A stretch of 37,449 nt of DNA. It comes from UMGS1484 sp045593325. GTDB lineage: Bacteria > Bacillota > Clostridia > Oscillospirales > Acutalibacteraceae. Location of the stretch: NCBI GenBank assembly GCA_045593325.1, contig JAZNWL010000031.1, forward strand, positions 1-37,449. Reading direction: 5' to 3'. The position numbers and the translations under genes were made by a program. Of this stretch, positions 14,382 to 22,284 are shown in pieces. Every line of letters begins with the position of its first letter. The first letter of the stretch is position 1. The notes under the pieces are model-generated. The model saw only the letters and a list, made by a program, of their open reading frames with translations. It was not told the origin of the DNA and ran no database searches.

Positions 14382-15354
14382 ATGGCACTTACGGAAGAAC
14401 AAACAAAGATCAGAAATGCAAACAAAGCCAAAAATCTGATAGGACAGGCAGATCACTGCCGTGCCAGCAGTAACATTAACAGCATCGGCTGTATCGAACG
14501 TTATGAAGATGCAGAGTATCGGTTCTGCAAGTGGCTTGGCGAAAACACGGAACTGAAAAATCTTAAAAATGTGTCGGCAAAATACATTTACCCATATATC
14601 GAAAGTTTTTTCGACAGAGAATGTAAAACCAGCTATATCCGTACCGAGATGTCAGCGATCAGACACTACCATAGTCTGACACACAGCAAAAACATTCTGC
14701 CGTCAAACAAGGACTTGGGAATATCCGAAAAGAATGATTACGAATTTGATCGTGCGTTTTTACCCGAAGAATTTGACGATATGATTAAGGTTGCCCGTTC
14801 TATGAACCGCTACGATGTGGTGATTCAAGCCTATCTATCAAGATACTTCGGCTTACGCTTTGAAGAGGCTGCTACGCTCCGTTTGTATCAGTTGGAGGAT
14901 GCAATCCGCTATAAGCAGTTGAATGTCAAGAACACCAAGGGTGGTCTTGTGAGGGATATTCCTGTAGATCGTCCTATACAGGAGAAGATTCTGAACGAGA
15001 TCGTTGCCTATCTTCGTGCAAACGGTAAAAAGTCCAAGGATTATCTGATTTGCGACAGCCACAAGCACAGCGTAAAGAAAGAGAAGGCTTCGTTATAGAA
15101 TTGGCGCAGCAATCACAGCAAAAAGTTTGTAGATCCCGATAGGTGTGATTGTGTTGCACCTGACTGTAAACCCAAAATCAAAAGACCGTCCTGGCACGGA
15201 CTTTGCCACCTGTATTTTCAAGAGAATCGCCGTCGCTTGCTTGCCGAGGGCGGTATGACGGAACGCCAGGTTGAAAACGAAATGAGCGAGCGTATGGGAC
15301 ACCACCGCAACGACATTAAGATGTTTTATTCCGAGTTCTTGAAGGATTCGTAAA
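14382..15354 (+). pseudogene. Decayed tyrosine recombinase
   Basis: The reading frame starts at ATG 14382 (GGAGG 7 nt upstream) and runs about 238 codons to an amber stop at 15096. Reading on in frame gives further recombinase-like sequence, then a one-base insertion near 15300 shifts the frame before the C-terminal HHRNDIKMFYSEFL. The Arg of the first catalytic motif is present (YFGLRFEEAATL), as are the final His and Tyr. The HxxR motif, however, reads HGLCH, so the essential Arg has become Cys. Stop, frameshift and active-site change together indicate a dead gene. A product of the N-terminal part alone could still bind DNA. Confidence 0.85.
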
Positions 15355-15418
15355 AGCATCTGTTTCACTTATAAAGGTGGAATTCAAATAAAAATAAGTA
15401 AAGAAAGGAGCCGTGCCT

Positions 15419-15622
15419 ATGGCAAAAGGATCAGAAGATATTATTCTGATCGAAAACAAACCGTATAAAATTAAAACCGCAAAATCAAACCTGCAGGGCA
15501 ACAACATTAAATTGAATCATATTACCCCTGTATTGAATGAAAATGAATACGCATTGCGGTCGGAAGATATTGAAAACGACCTGTACGATGTGTTTGTAAA
15601 ATATCGATCAGGCAGACCGTAG
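15419..15622 (+). CDS. Small protein before the serine recombinase
   Basis: 67 residues from the ATG at 15419 (AAGGAG 8 nt upstream; a GTG two codons earlier is less well placed). The sequence MAKGSEDIILIENKPYKIKT then runs into a charged C-terminus. Soluble, no recognised family. Its place just before the recombinase suggests a regulator or directionality factor of the element, but nothing in the sequence proves this. Confidence 0.65.
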   Translation: MAKGSEDIILIENKPYKIKTAKSNLQGNNIKLNHITPVLNENEYALRSEDIENDLYDVFVKYRSGRP

Positions 15623-15703
15623 TATTGCAAAACGGAGCTGCTTGAGTTATGATTATTATGTTAGCAGCTCCGTTTCTTTTCAATTTGAAAGGAGACAGAG
15701 ATA

Positions 15704-17215
15704 ATGGATTTTATCAGATATATTGCTATCTATGCAAGACAGTCAATCGACAAGAAGGACAGCATATCCACGGAAAGTCAGGTTGAGTTTTGCGCATTCG
15801 AAGCGAAAGGTGGAGATTACAGAGTCTTTACAGACAAGGGATTCAGTGGCAAGAATACCGACAGACCGGCATTTCAGGAAATGATGGCAGAAATCAAAGC
15901 AGGGCGTGTGAGTATGGTTATCGTGTACAAGCTTGACCGTATCAGCCGTTCTATCGTTGACTTCTCCAATATGATGACTGAGTTCAAGAAATACAATGTA
16001 GAATTCATTTCATCGACCGAGAAGTTTGACACTACTACCCCGGTGGGACGTGCAATGCTGAATATATGTATCGTATTCGCTCAGCTTGAACGTGAGACGA
16101 CACAACAGCGTATATTGGATGCAATGTATTCCCGTAGTCTCAAGGGCTTTCGTACCGGAGCAACACCGTTCGGTTTTCATCTCGTTCCGTTTCAGAACAA
16201 CGGCATCAACACCAAGATGTTGGAAGCAGACGAGGAAAACAAGGAAATTATTCTTTTGATGTTTCAGATGTATGCCGAACCTCAATGCTCTTTCGGTGAC
16301 ATTATAAACTACTTTGAAGAGAATAATATTCTTATGAACGGTGAACATGCAAAACGCTCTACCATCAAGCGCATTATCCGCAATCCCTCTTATGTGGTAG
16401 CCGATCAGGATATCTATGAGTTCTATAAAAGTCAGGGAACAGAGATTGTAAACGACATAAGCGACTTTAACGGTTCGGTCAGTTGCTATCTTCATAAGAA
16501 ACAGGAAGCAGGGCAAAACGATAGTACCCTTAATTTCTATCGTTTGGTACTTGCACCCCATCAGGGGATCGTACCCAGCTCCTTGTGGCTTAAATGCGTG
16601 AAAAAGCTTCTTGCTAACCGCAGCTATCAGGCATCAAGAAAGGTTGTGCGTACTTGGCTTGCAGGCAAGGTGCGCTGCGGTCATTGCAAGCGTTCCTTTA
16701 TGGTTGCGAAGAACAATCGAGGCAAACTGTATTTTAGGTGTACGCTTCGAAATGAAAACAAAATGTGCTGTGAAGGTCCCGGTGTGTTGCGTGTCTCTGA
16801 GTTTGAGGATTTCATCGAAGCAGAAATGAAGGAAAAGTTGAAAACCTTTGACGGACTTCGTAGGCGTAAGCAGTTAAATGTTGTCAATCCAAAAATTCTT
16901 GAATTGAAGGGGCAACTCAAATCGGTAGAGGAAGAAATCGAAAAGCTGGTAGATTCTCTTTCTCAGGCGAACGATGTCCTTATATCCTATGTGAACAAGA
17001 AAATTACCGATCTGGATATTCGCCGCAAGGATCTGTCTAACCGCATTGCTGAACTCAGTCTGAAAGAGACTCCGCCCGAGCAGATTGAAAAGCTGACGGA
17101 ATATCTTGAACTGTGGGACAAACTCACACTTCAGGATAAGCGCAACGCAGTTGACATTATGATTGATGTCATCCACTACACTCAAGAAAAAGTCGATATA
17201 AAATGGAAAATCTGA
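15704..17215 (+). CDS. Large serine recombinase (integrase of the element)
   Basis: 503 residues. The N-terminal resolvase domain (about 1-150) has the nucleophile Ser14 in YARQS and the conserved Arg motif KLDRISRS. The Recombinase domain follows (about 170-290), then a zinc ribbon with CGHC (near residue 326) and later Cys in RCTLRNENKMCC, and a coiled coil (about 390-460) that in this family controls direction. Such enzymes cut at a 2-bp core and join attP to attB without duplicating the target. The gene ends 65 nt from the right end of the element, the usual place for an integrase next to its att site. Ribosome binding site AAAGGAG. Confidence 0.95.
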   Translation: MDFIRYIAIYARQSIDKKDSISTESQVEFCAFEAKGGDYRVFTDKGFSGKNTDRPAFQEMMAEIKAGRVSMVIVYKLDRISRSIVDFSNMMTEFKKYNVEFISSTEKFDTTTPVGRAMLNICIVFAQLERETTQQRILDAMYSRSLKGFRTGATPFGFHLVPFQNNGINTKMLEADEENKEIILLMFQMYAEPQCSFGDIINYFEENNILMNGEHAKRSTIKRIIRNPSYVVADQDIYEFYKSQGTEIVNDISDFNGSVSCYLHKKQEAGQNDSTLNFYRLVLAPHQGIVPSSLWLKCVKKLLANRSYQASRKVVRTWLAGKVRCGHCKRSFMVAKNNRGKLYFRCTLRNENKMCCEGPGVLRVSEFEDFIEAEMKEKLKTFDGLRRRKQLNVVNPKILELKGQLKSVEEEIEKLVDSLSQANDVLISYVNKKITDLDIRRKDLSNRIAELSLKETPPEQIEKLTEYLELWDKLTLQDKRNAVDIMIDVIHYTQEKVDIKWKI

Positions 17216-17252
17216 CGGTATCCGAAGATACCGTCAGACCATAGGCACACTT

Positions 17253-17270
17253 GTTATATTTTGTGCCGTT
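17253..17270 (-). repeat. Right terminal inverted repeat
   Basis: On the minus strand AACGGCACAAAATATAAC, the partner of 8465-8482. AAAGAT (17275-17280) marks the junction to host DNA. Confidence 0.85.
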
Positions 17271-17280
17271 TATTAAAGAT

Positions 17281-17322
17281 AAAAACACACACTCATTCGT
17301 GGCTATTATTCGGTTGTGTCGC
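17281..17322 (-). ncRNA. 5' part of the split leader RNA (leader 2)
   Basis: On the minus strand the RNA begins GCGACACAACC (17312-17322), which is the perfect partner of GGTTGTGTCGC at 8400-8410. CCACG (17298-17302) pairs with CGTGG (8417-8421), and GAGTGTGTG (17286-17294) pairs with CGCACGCTC (8425-8433) with two G-U pairs. The strand then reads TTTTTATCTTT up to the element. These nested pairings across 9 kb show that the two halves were once contiguous. Confidence 0.85.
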
Positions 17323-17328
17323 ATTTCT

Positions 17329-17357
17329 AGTATAGCACAACAGTAATCAGATTGCAA
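17329..17357 (-). promoter_or_regulatory. Orphaned sigma-A promoter of leader 2
   Basis: TTGCAA (17352-17357), 17-nt spacer, TATACT (17329-17334). The -10 is 6 nt from the closing helix, exactly as at the intact leader at 37355-37383. It now transcribes into the right end of the element, antisense to the serine recombinase. Confidence 0.85.
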
Positions 17358-17360
17358 CAC

Positions 17361-17400
17361 AAAAAGGCGAATGACTCATTGCGAGTCATCCGCCTTTTTT
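17361..17400. terminator. Bidirectional terminator
   Basis: AAAAAGGCG-A-ATGACTC and GAGTCAT-C-CGCCTTTTTT form a long stem with A and T tracts on either side. It ends the dockerin gene at 17413-20589 and isolates it from the leader 2 promoter. Confidence 0.85.
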
Positions 17401-17412
17401 ACAATATATTGA

Positions 17413-20400
17413 CTATTGAGCCAATACCGAGGGTTTTCCTACGGCATATTTTAAAATTTCCAAAGCGTCTTTGGCGTTGATGGCAACGTCCCAATTCACG
17501 TCTCCTGCGGTTTTTTGCTGAGCCGTGGGAACGGTTTTGTTTACCGAAATTTTCAAAACACTCAAGGCATCTTTGGCATCAATTTTACCGTCGGCATTCA
17601 AATCGCCCATCAAGGTATATTTGAAGGAAGTTGCCATAAGGGTTGCTTTTCCATCTACAGGAGTTACGGTGAACAAGGAACCATCTTCCAATACAATATT
17701 AAAGGGTGTATTCTCTTTTCCTTTGGGAACGGAAATGTCGGTTGCCGTTACCACAATATCCTTTTCACTTTCTTTTTGGGGATAAATCCCTTTGGTACCT
17801 TGGGTAATCACCACACCGCCTTCCAGTTGCACAAAGTTATCCTCACTCAAACCTTTGGAACCGCTGTTGCCATTGCCCATAAAGTATTCATCAACGTCAT
17901 GGTGAATATGGGGGATTACCACACCGCCGTTCACAATGATTTTACCGCCGTAACTGTCGGAATCGCTGCCGCCGCCAATGGCTGCGCCATCGTCTGAACC
18001 GGCAAGTATCACACCGCCATTGATGGTAATGGAATCGATATGGCCTTCATCCCCCGAGCCGATACCGGCACCGTCATCATCATAGGAAAGGGCCGTTACG
18101 ATACCGCCGTTAATGGTAACGCTACCGCCTTCGCCGTCTTCCCCGGTACCAATACCGGGAGCATCATCGTGGAGGCAGTTGGCATACACAGTACCATTGT
18201 TAATGGTAATTTTACCCGCTTTTCCTTTGTAGCCGCCGCCAATGCCCGCACCATCCCCTGCAGAGAAGGCAAATACAGTACCGCCATTGATAGTAATGTC
18301 ACCGGCATCGGCTAATTCTTCATTACCGCCAATGCCTGCGCAGTTATCCTGCCCCAAGGCAAGGAGTGAGCCGTTTCCGTTTATGGTAATGCTGTTTCCC
18401 GCAGGCACGTTGATACCGGCAAAATCATAATAATCTACGGCCCCATCTGCAATTACGTTGTTACCGTACAAGGTAACGTTGGCAGAGCCGTTATCCACAA
18501 TGCCTGCTTCCCCGTCAATACCAATGCTCCAAAGATTTGCCAATTCAATGGATTTTTGGGCACCGTTACACACCCAAAAAGCACCTTTGGAATAGTCTTC
18601 TTTGCCCACCTCATCCATCACACGGGTACCAAACAAAACGTAGTCTCCATCATAGGAAACCGTTTTGACTTCTTCCCAGGAATCACTGTCAAAAAGGGTA
18701 TAGGATTCCGGGGAAATATCCACCGAAGTATTCTTAATATGAACAACACCGTGTGCCGGGTCACCTTCCCCCTGTTCTTCCAAACCATTGATGGCATCTT
18801 CCACCAATTTCACATAGGAATCCACCACTGCCTGTTGGGATTTGGGAAGCATACGATTGATTTCTTTTACGGCATTTGCCACAGCCATTGCCGATTTTTC
18901 GGTGTAAAGGCTCATATCGGCAGGAACTTTATCCAATGCTTCTTGTAATTTCCCATAGTCTGCCACATTATAAGCGGCTACGGTGTCAAATATTTCATAA
19001 CCGTCTTCCAATAAATTTTCCGATTGGATAATGGGTTTTTCCATCCCCGGAATCCAAATGGTGAGGGCAGTTTCAGGGGTAGTGGTGTTCATGAGCTTAA
19101 ACACGTAACTGGCGTTTTTATCAAAGGGCAAGGCGTTTACATCATTTTCTTCGTTATAAACGTGTTTCCAAAGCACCCCGTTGCGGTACACCGCCAAACC
19201 GCCCATTTCATCCGAAACACCGATTTGGTCAGGATAATAATAGGTGGGCATTTCTATTACAATGGATTTTTCTTTGTTGTATTCTATTTGTTTATAGGAA
19301 CAATATTCACACATTCTTACCATGTGTTCTTCTTGATAGGCGGTTGCAGGCTTTGTAACCGGTTCCCCAAAAGAGTGTTTTCGAAGAACATATTCCCCGT
19401 TTTCATCCTCTTGCCAATATTCACAACGACTGCAAACGGCAACACAATTTTCATCATCGTAAGGTTGGAACTGAGAAAAATCGTGCATTTCAAAAATAGA
19501 ATCATCCTCGTAATCACAACCGCCACAGTTATCGCAAACAGGAGTACAACCGGTCATTCCATCGGAAGAATAATAGCCTTCTTTATAACTATGAGGAATG
19601 GAATCCCCCAAGGATTCTCCGCAATCCAAACAAGACGCACCGCAATGCTGGGCATCTACCCAAGAATAACCGGGAGTATGGGGCAACACCCCTTCCCATT
19701 GGTGTTCACAGTCACCACAATAGGCGGTGTGACCGCCCTCTACAGGGGTATAGTGCATCCAGTGGCTGTAGGTTTCAAAAACCTCTTTACAAACAGCGCA
19801 AATTACTCCGCAGGTGTTGTCATCCACATAAACGTACTCATCAAACAAATGCTCACCATGGTAAGTAAGCTCGCAAACGCTGCAGGTTTGTTCACAGGTA
19901 TCATCATCAATATACTTACCGTTTTCGTTGGGGGTATGGGGGGCTTCTGCTCCATCCAACAAATCACAATCGGGACAATCATACACACAACCGTTCGCCC
20001 CTTTTTTGGTTTCCACATAGTGATCAACTATTTCGTCACCCAAAGAAACGCCAAAAACACCGGGGACATCGTATTCATTGGTCAAAAGGGCATCGTTTTG
20101 GTCCACAACGGCAACATCTCCGGAAAGAGTTTCCTTTTCACTCGCATCCCAGTACACCTGACTGCCCTGTGCAAGGGTAGTTTTAATTTTGTTGCCGGTA
20201 GCACCATCTACGCACCCCACCGAAGCGGTTACCGAATGGGAATAAAACTGCCCACACACCGTAAGGTTTAAGGTAGTGTTGCTGTTTTCAAAACAAATGG
20301 CAATAAATTCCCCGGCATATAGATCCAGATCATGAGCCACAAGGTTGTAGGTGGCACCGTCCTCTCCGGAAAACACCAAGCTGCCTAAACTACCGCCAAG

Positions 20401-20589
20401 AATATACTGGCCGGTAAATTCGTGGAACACATCATCGTAACTATTGGAATAACCGGTGGGGGTAATGGTTAACCTACCCCCTTCACCAATGATAACTTTA
20501 GTTTCCACCCCGGTGGCAGAAGCCAAAACCGACCCCATACTCACCATAAGACAAAAGGCTAACAAAAAGCATAACAACCGTTTTTTCAT
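17413..20589 (-). CDS. Large secreted dockerin protein with Cys-rich modules and beta-helix repeats
   Basis: 1058 residues. A signal peptide (residues 1-26, ending ASAT) is followed by a beta domain, then a run of Cys-rich modules (about 205-435) with repeated C-x2-3-C pairs such as CEQTCSVC, CGASCLDC and CVAVCSRC, each near a His. A helical linker (about 545-610) leads to repeats of the type ITINGGTV and AGIGGG (about 700-920), as in Cthe_2159-like carbohydrate-binding beta-helices. Two dockerin repeats close the protein: GDLNADGKIDAKDALSVLK and GDVNWDVAINAKDALEILK. The protein is therefore exported and probably held by cohesin or on the cell surface. It starts 37 nt after the tetR gene and has ribosome binding site GGAGG. 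It lacks the attenuated leader of the other two dockerin genes. Confidence 0.85.
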   Translation of the reverse strand: MKKRLLCFLLAFCLMVSMGSVLASATGVETKVIIGEGGRLTITPTGYSNSYDDVFHEFTGQYILGGSLGSLVFSGEDGATYNLVAHDLDLYAGEFIAICFENSNTTLNLTVCGQFYSHSVTASVGCVDGATGNKIKTTLAQGSQVYWDASEKETLSGDVAVVDQNDALLTNEYDVPGVFGVSLGDEIVDHYVETKKGANGCVYDCPDCDLLDGAEAPHTPNENGKYIDDDTCEQTCSVCELTYHGEHLFDEYVYVDDNTCGVICAVCKEVFETYSHWMHYTPVEGGHTAYCGDCEHQWEGVLPHTPGYSWVDAQHCGASCLDCGESLGDSIPHSYKEGYYSSDGMTGCTPVCDNCGGCDYEDDSIFEMHDFSQFQPYDDENCVAVCSRCEYWQEDENGEYVLRKHSFGEPVTKPATAYQEEHMVRMCEYCSYKQIEYNKEKSIVIEMPTYYYPDQIGVSDEMGGLAVYRNGVLWKHVYNEENDVNALPFDKNASYVFKLMNTTTPETALTIWIPGMEKPIIQSENLLEDGYEIFDTVAAYNVADYGKLQEALDKVPADMSLYTEKSAMAVANAVKEINRMLPKSQQAVVDSYVKLVEDAINGLEEQGEGDPAHGVVHIKNTSVDISPESYTLFDSDSWEEVKTVSYDGDYVLFGTRVMDEVGKEDYSKGAFWVCNGAQKSIELANLWSIGIDGEAGIVDNGSANVTLYGNNVIADGAVDYYDFAGINVPAGNSITINGNGSLLALGQDNCAGIGGNEELADAGDITINGGTVFAFSAGDGAGIGGGYKGKAGKITINNGTVYANCLHDDAPGIGTGEDGEGGSVTINGGIVTALSYDDDGAGIGSGDEGHIDSITINGGVILAGSDDGAAIGGGSDSDSYGGKIIVNGGVVIPHIHHDVDEYFMGNGNSGSKGLSEDNFVQLEGGVVITQGTKGIYPQKESEKDIVVTATDISVPKGKENTPFNIVLEDGSLFTVTPVDGKATLMATSFKYTLMGDLNADGKIDAKDALSVLKISVNKTVPTAQQKTAGDVNWDVAINAKDALEILKYAVGKPSVLAQ

Positions 20590-20626
20590 AGAATTTCCTC
20601 CAAACTTTCAATTTAGCTAACACTAT

Positions 20627-21325
20627 TTATTTCCGTTTTAACAAATCTATAAGGGCCTGCTCGGTTTGGGTGTCCACAAAGGTTCGGAATTCTTCCAGCA
20701 CCCGCAACCCAAGGGATGGATAGTCCATGGCAAGAACCTTGTTTATTTTTGTTTTTCGCAGTTCCTCAGGAACATTGTAAATGCCAAGGATGGTATCTAA
20801 CCCGCCGCTGATGCGAAGTTCCAAGGATGCCGAATGTTGGGTGGTAAGTAAGGTGGCATATTCAATACCCGAAACCAACGTTGCCGCTTCTTCAAACTTT
20901 TCATCGGTCCAATCACCGCAATATTCCCGAAACACCTTTTGGGCTCGCTCTTTATCATTTTTACGAATTAAGTTCATACATAATTCGCTGCGGTAAGCCG
21001 AAAGAAAAAAATCTTTTGCGATTTCATCCTGCTCACAGGCGGAAGCCATGGTTAACAGTTCCAAACAAATTGCCATCACCGAACTGTATCCGTCTTTGGC
21101 TTCTTCCTCCATCATTTTCCACTGAAAACGGCAAAGCATATCCACAAGCTCTGCCAACAAATGCTCCTTGGTGGGAAAATGAAAGGTCATATTGCCGGGG
21201 CTCATGCCCAGTTTTTTACACATGGCATTCACTGTGCTTTTGGTGTACCCCTCTTGCAGAAAAAAGTTGGATGCCACCCGAATAATCTCACTGCGGGTTA
21301 ATTCTTTACGGTTGACCCGTATCAC
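20627..21325 (-). CDS. TetR/AcrR-family transcriptional regulator
   Basis: 232 residues from a GTG start with AGGAGG 9 nt upstream; the ATG a few nt earlier is in another frame and stops after three codons. The helix-turn-helix (about 10-60) has the family pattern: SEIIRVASNFFLQEGY, STVNAMCKKLGMSPGNMTFH, FPTKEHLLAEL. The C-terminal ligand domain is not specific. Its own promoter carries a dyad over the -10, suggesting autorepression. The downstream dockerin gene, 37 nt away on the same strand, is probably in the same transcript. Confidence 0.9.
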   Translation of the reverse strand: MIRVNRKELTRSEIIRVASNFFLQEGYTKSTVNAMCKKLGMSPGNMTFHFPTKEHLLAELVDMLCRFQWKMMEEEAKDGYSSVMAICLELLTMASACEQDEIAKDFFLSAYRSELCMNLIRKNDKERAQKVFREYCGDWTDEKFEEAATLVSGIEYATLLTTQHSASLELRISGGLDTILGIYNVPEELRKTKINKVLAMDYPSLGLRVLEEFRTFVDTQTEQALIDLLKRK

Positions 21326-21379
21326 AATTTCATCCCTCCTGTTTGTATCGTGGTGTTTTCTGTTTTAGTTCATGTTTTT

Positions 21380-21408
21380 ATTATAGTACATATACTATTA
21401 AAATGCAA
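21380..21408 (-). promoter_or_regulatory. tetR promoter with operator dyad
   Basis: Minus strand TTGCAT (21403-21408), 17-nt spacer, TATAAT (21380-21385). The dyad ATAGTA-4 nt-TACTAT at 21383-21398 overlaps the -10 and is a likely TetR operator. Confidence 0.75.
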
Positions 21409-21518
21409 GTACTTTTTCCAAAAAACAGAAAAGGTGACCTGCCGTAACGCAAATCACCTTTTGTAACCACCAACAGCAATGCCGTTTTGGGTGATAGATC
21501 ATTGCTCTCGCAATGAAT

Positions 21519-21544
21519 AAAAAACCTCGAACCGAAGTTCGAGG
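21519..21544 (-). terminator. Terminator of tRNA-Lys
   Basis: CCTCGAAC-TTCG-GTTCGAGG followed by TTTTTT on the minus strand, just after the encoded CCA. Confidence 0.88.
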
Positions 21545-21550
21545 TTTTTT

Positions 21551-21626
21551 TGGTGACCCATCGGCGATTCGAACGCCGGACACCTTGATTAAAAGTCAAG
21601 TGCTCTGCCAGCTGAGCTAATGGGTC
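21551..21626 (-). tRNA. tRNA-Lys (anticodon TTT)
   Basis: 76 nt with a 7-bp acceptor stem (GACCCAT / ATGGGTC), D-loop TAGCTCAGC, anticodon loop CTTTTAA, T-arm CCGGCGTTCGAATCGCCG and an encoded CCA end. All arms fold. Confidence 0.97.
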
Positions 21627-21644
21627 GTTTTTCACAGCCCGTTT

Positions 21645-21673
21645 ATTATATCAGCCTTATTTCCAAATGTCAA
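21645..21673 (-). promoter_or_regulatory. tRNA-Lys promoter
   Basis: TTGACA (21668-21673), 17-nt spacer, TATAAT (21645-21650): a consensus sigma-A promoter. Confidence 0.9.
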
Positions 21674-21716
21674 CACTTTTTTTCATGTTTTTCCAAAAAA
21701 ATTTCCAAAGGGGTTT

Positions 21717-22199
21717 TTAGCGAAAGAAATCGAACCACCGTTTCTTTTTTGCGGGCGTTTCTTCTTCCTTTTGCTCCCCGGGTTGTTCTGCCGCAAAGAA
21801 GTCCTGTGCTTCTACCAGGTCTTCCTCTTGTGCCTCCATATTGGCTTCATCTTCATTTAAAATTTCAATGGCTTGGTTGAACTTCTTTTTGGGGATAAGC
21901 AAATCAAAAACGTCGGCTTCTTCTTCATTTTCACGGCACATACAGGGAATACGATATTCCTGCATCAGGTTGGCAAGGCGCACCGCTTCCTCTTTCCCTA
22001 CCACCGAAACAATCACTTCGGGCAGGTTTTCGGGATTGATCTCTTCCAGCATATTGTCGGTCACGTCTTGGTTCAGTTCCAAAGCATCCCGCTCTTCTGC
22101 CGACAAAATAGGGGTATACTCCTGCAATTCACTGCCGCAAACCAGGCAATTTTCTAACTTTTCATCATATTCGCGATTACAACGGGGACAAATTTTCAT
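21717..22199 (-). CDS. Zinc-ribbon protein with DUF2007-like domain
   Basis: 160 residues from the ATG at 22199 (GGAG 9 nt upstream). An N-terminal zinc ribbon, CPRC (about 4-7) and CLVC (about 18-21), is followed by an acidic linker. A ferredoxin-like segment follows (about 60-110; EVIVSVVGKEEAVRLANLMQ, then IPCMCRENE), as in DUF2007 proteins, which are thought to be signalling or adaptor proteins. The C-terminus is acidic and then basic (AKKKRWFDFFR). Function unknown. It has its own promoter and precedes tRNA-Lys. Confidence 0.75.
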   Translation of the reverse strand: MKICPRCNREYDEKLENCLVCGSELQEYTPILSAEERDALELNQDVTDNMLEEINPENLPEVIVSVVGKEEAVRLANLMQEYRIPCMCRENEEEADVFDLLIPKKKFNQAIEILNEDEANMEAQEEDLVEAQDFFAAEQPGEQKEEETPAKKKRWFDFFR

Positions 22200-22239
22200 A
22201 CTGTCCACTCCTTATATCAGTATTAACAAAACGAGGGTT

Positions 22240-22268
22240 ATTATACCACAAACCAAAGAATTTCACAA
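22240..22268 (-). promoter_or_regulatory. Promoter of the zinc-ribbon gene
   Basis: TTGTGA (22263-22268), 17-nt spacer, TATAAT (22240-22245) on the minus strand. Confidence 0.8.
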
Positions 22269-22284
22269 TGGTTCGGGAAAAAGT

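Larger units (their letters stand above)
8465..17280. mobile_element. Serine-recombinase element of about 8.8 kb inserted in a leader RNA
   Basis: The ends carry 18-bp inverted repeats with one mismatch (8465-8482 and 17253-17270). The 6-bp AAAGAT occurs at both junctions (8459-8464 and 17275-17280), as expected from crossover within a short shared core. Joining the two ends head to tail yields a dyad, TTTGTGCCGTT and AACGGCACAAA around a 10-nt spacer, which would be attP. The large serine recombinase lies at the right end. Base composition is more AT-rich than the host. No conjugation or phage structural genes are present. Removing the element rejoins promoter, leader and dockerin gene. Confidence 0.85.

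Noticed and set aside
15096..15098. Amber codon recoding in the recombinase
   Set aside because: A frameshift and loss of the catalytic Arg follow in the same gene, and no other gene here uses in-frame TAG.
8465..17280. Integrative conjugative element or prophage
   Set aside because: No relaxase, coupling protein, type IV secretion, capsid or terminase genes; at 8.8 kb it is a small integrase-borne islet.
19024..20271. Plus-strand frame of 415 codons
   Set aside because: It is antisense to the dockerin protein, whose signal peptide and repeats are unmistakable.
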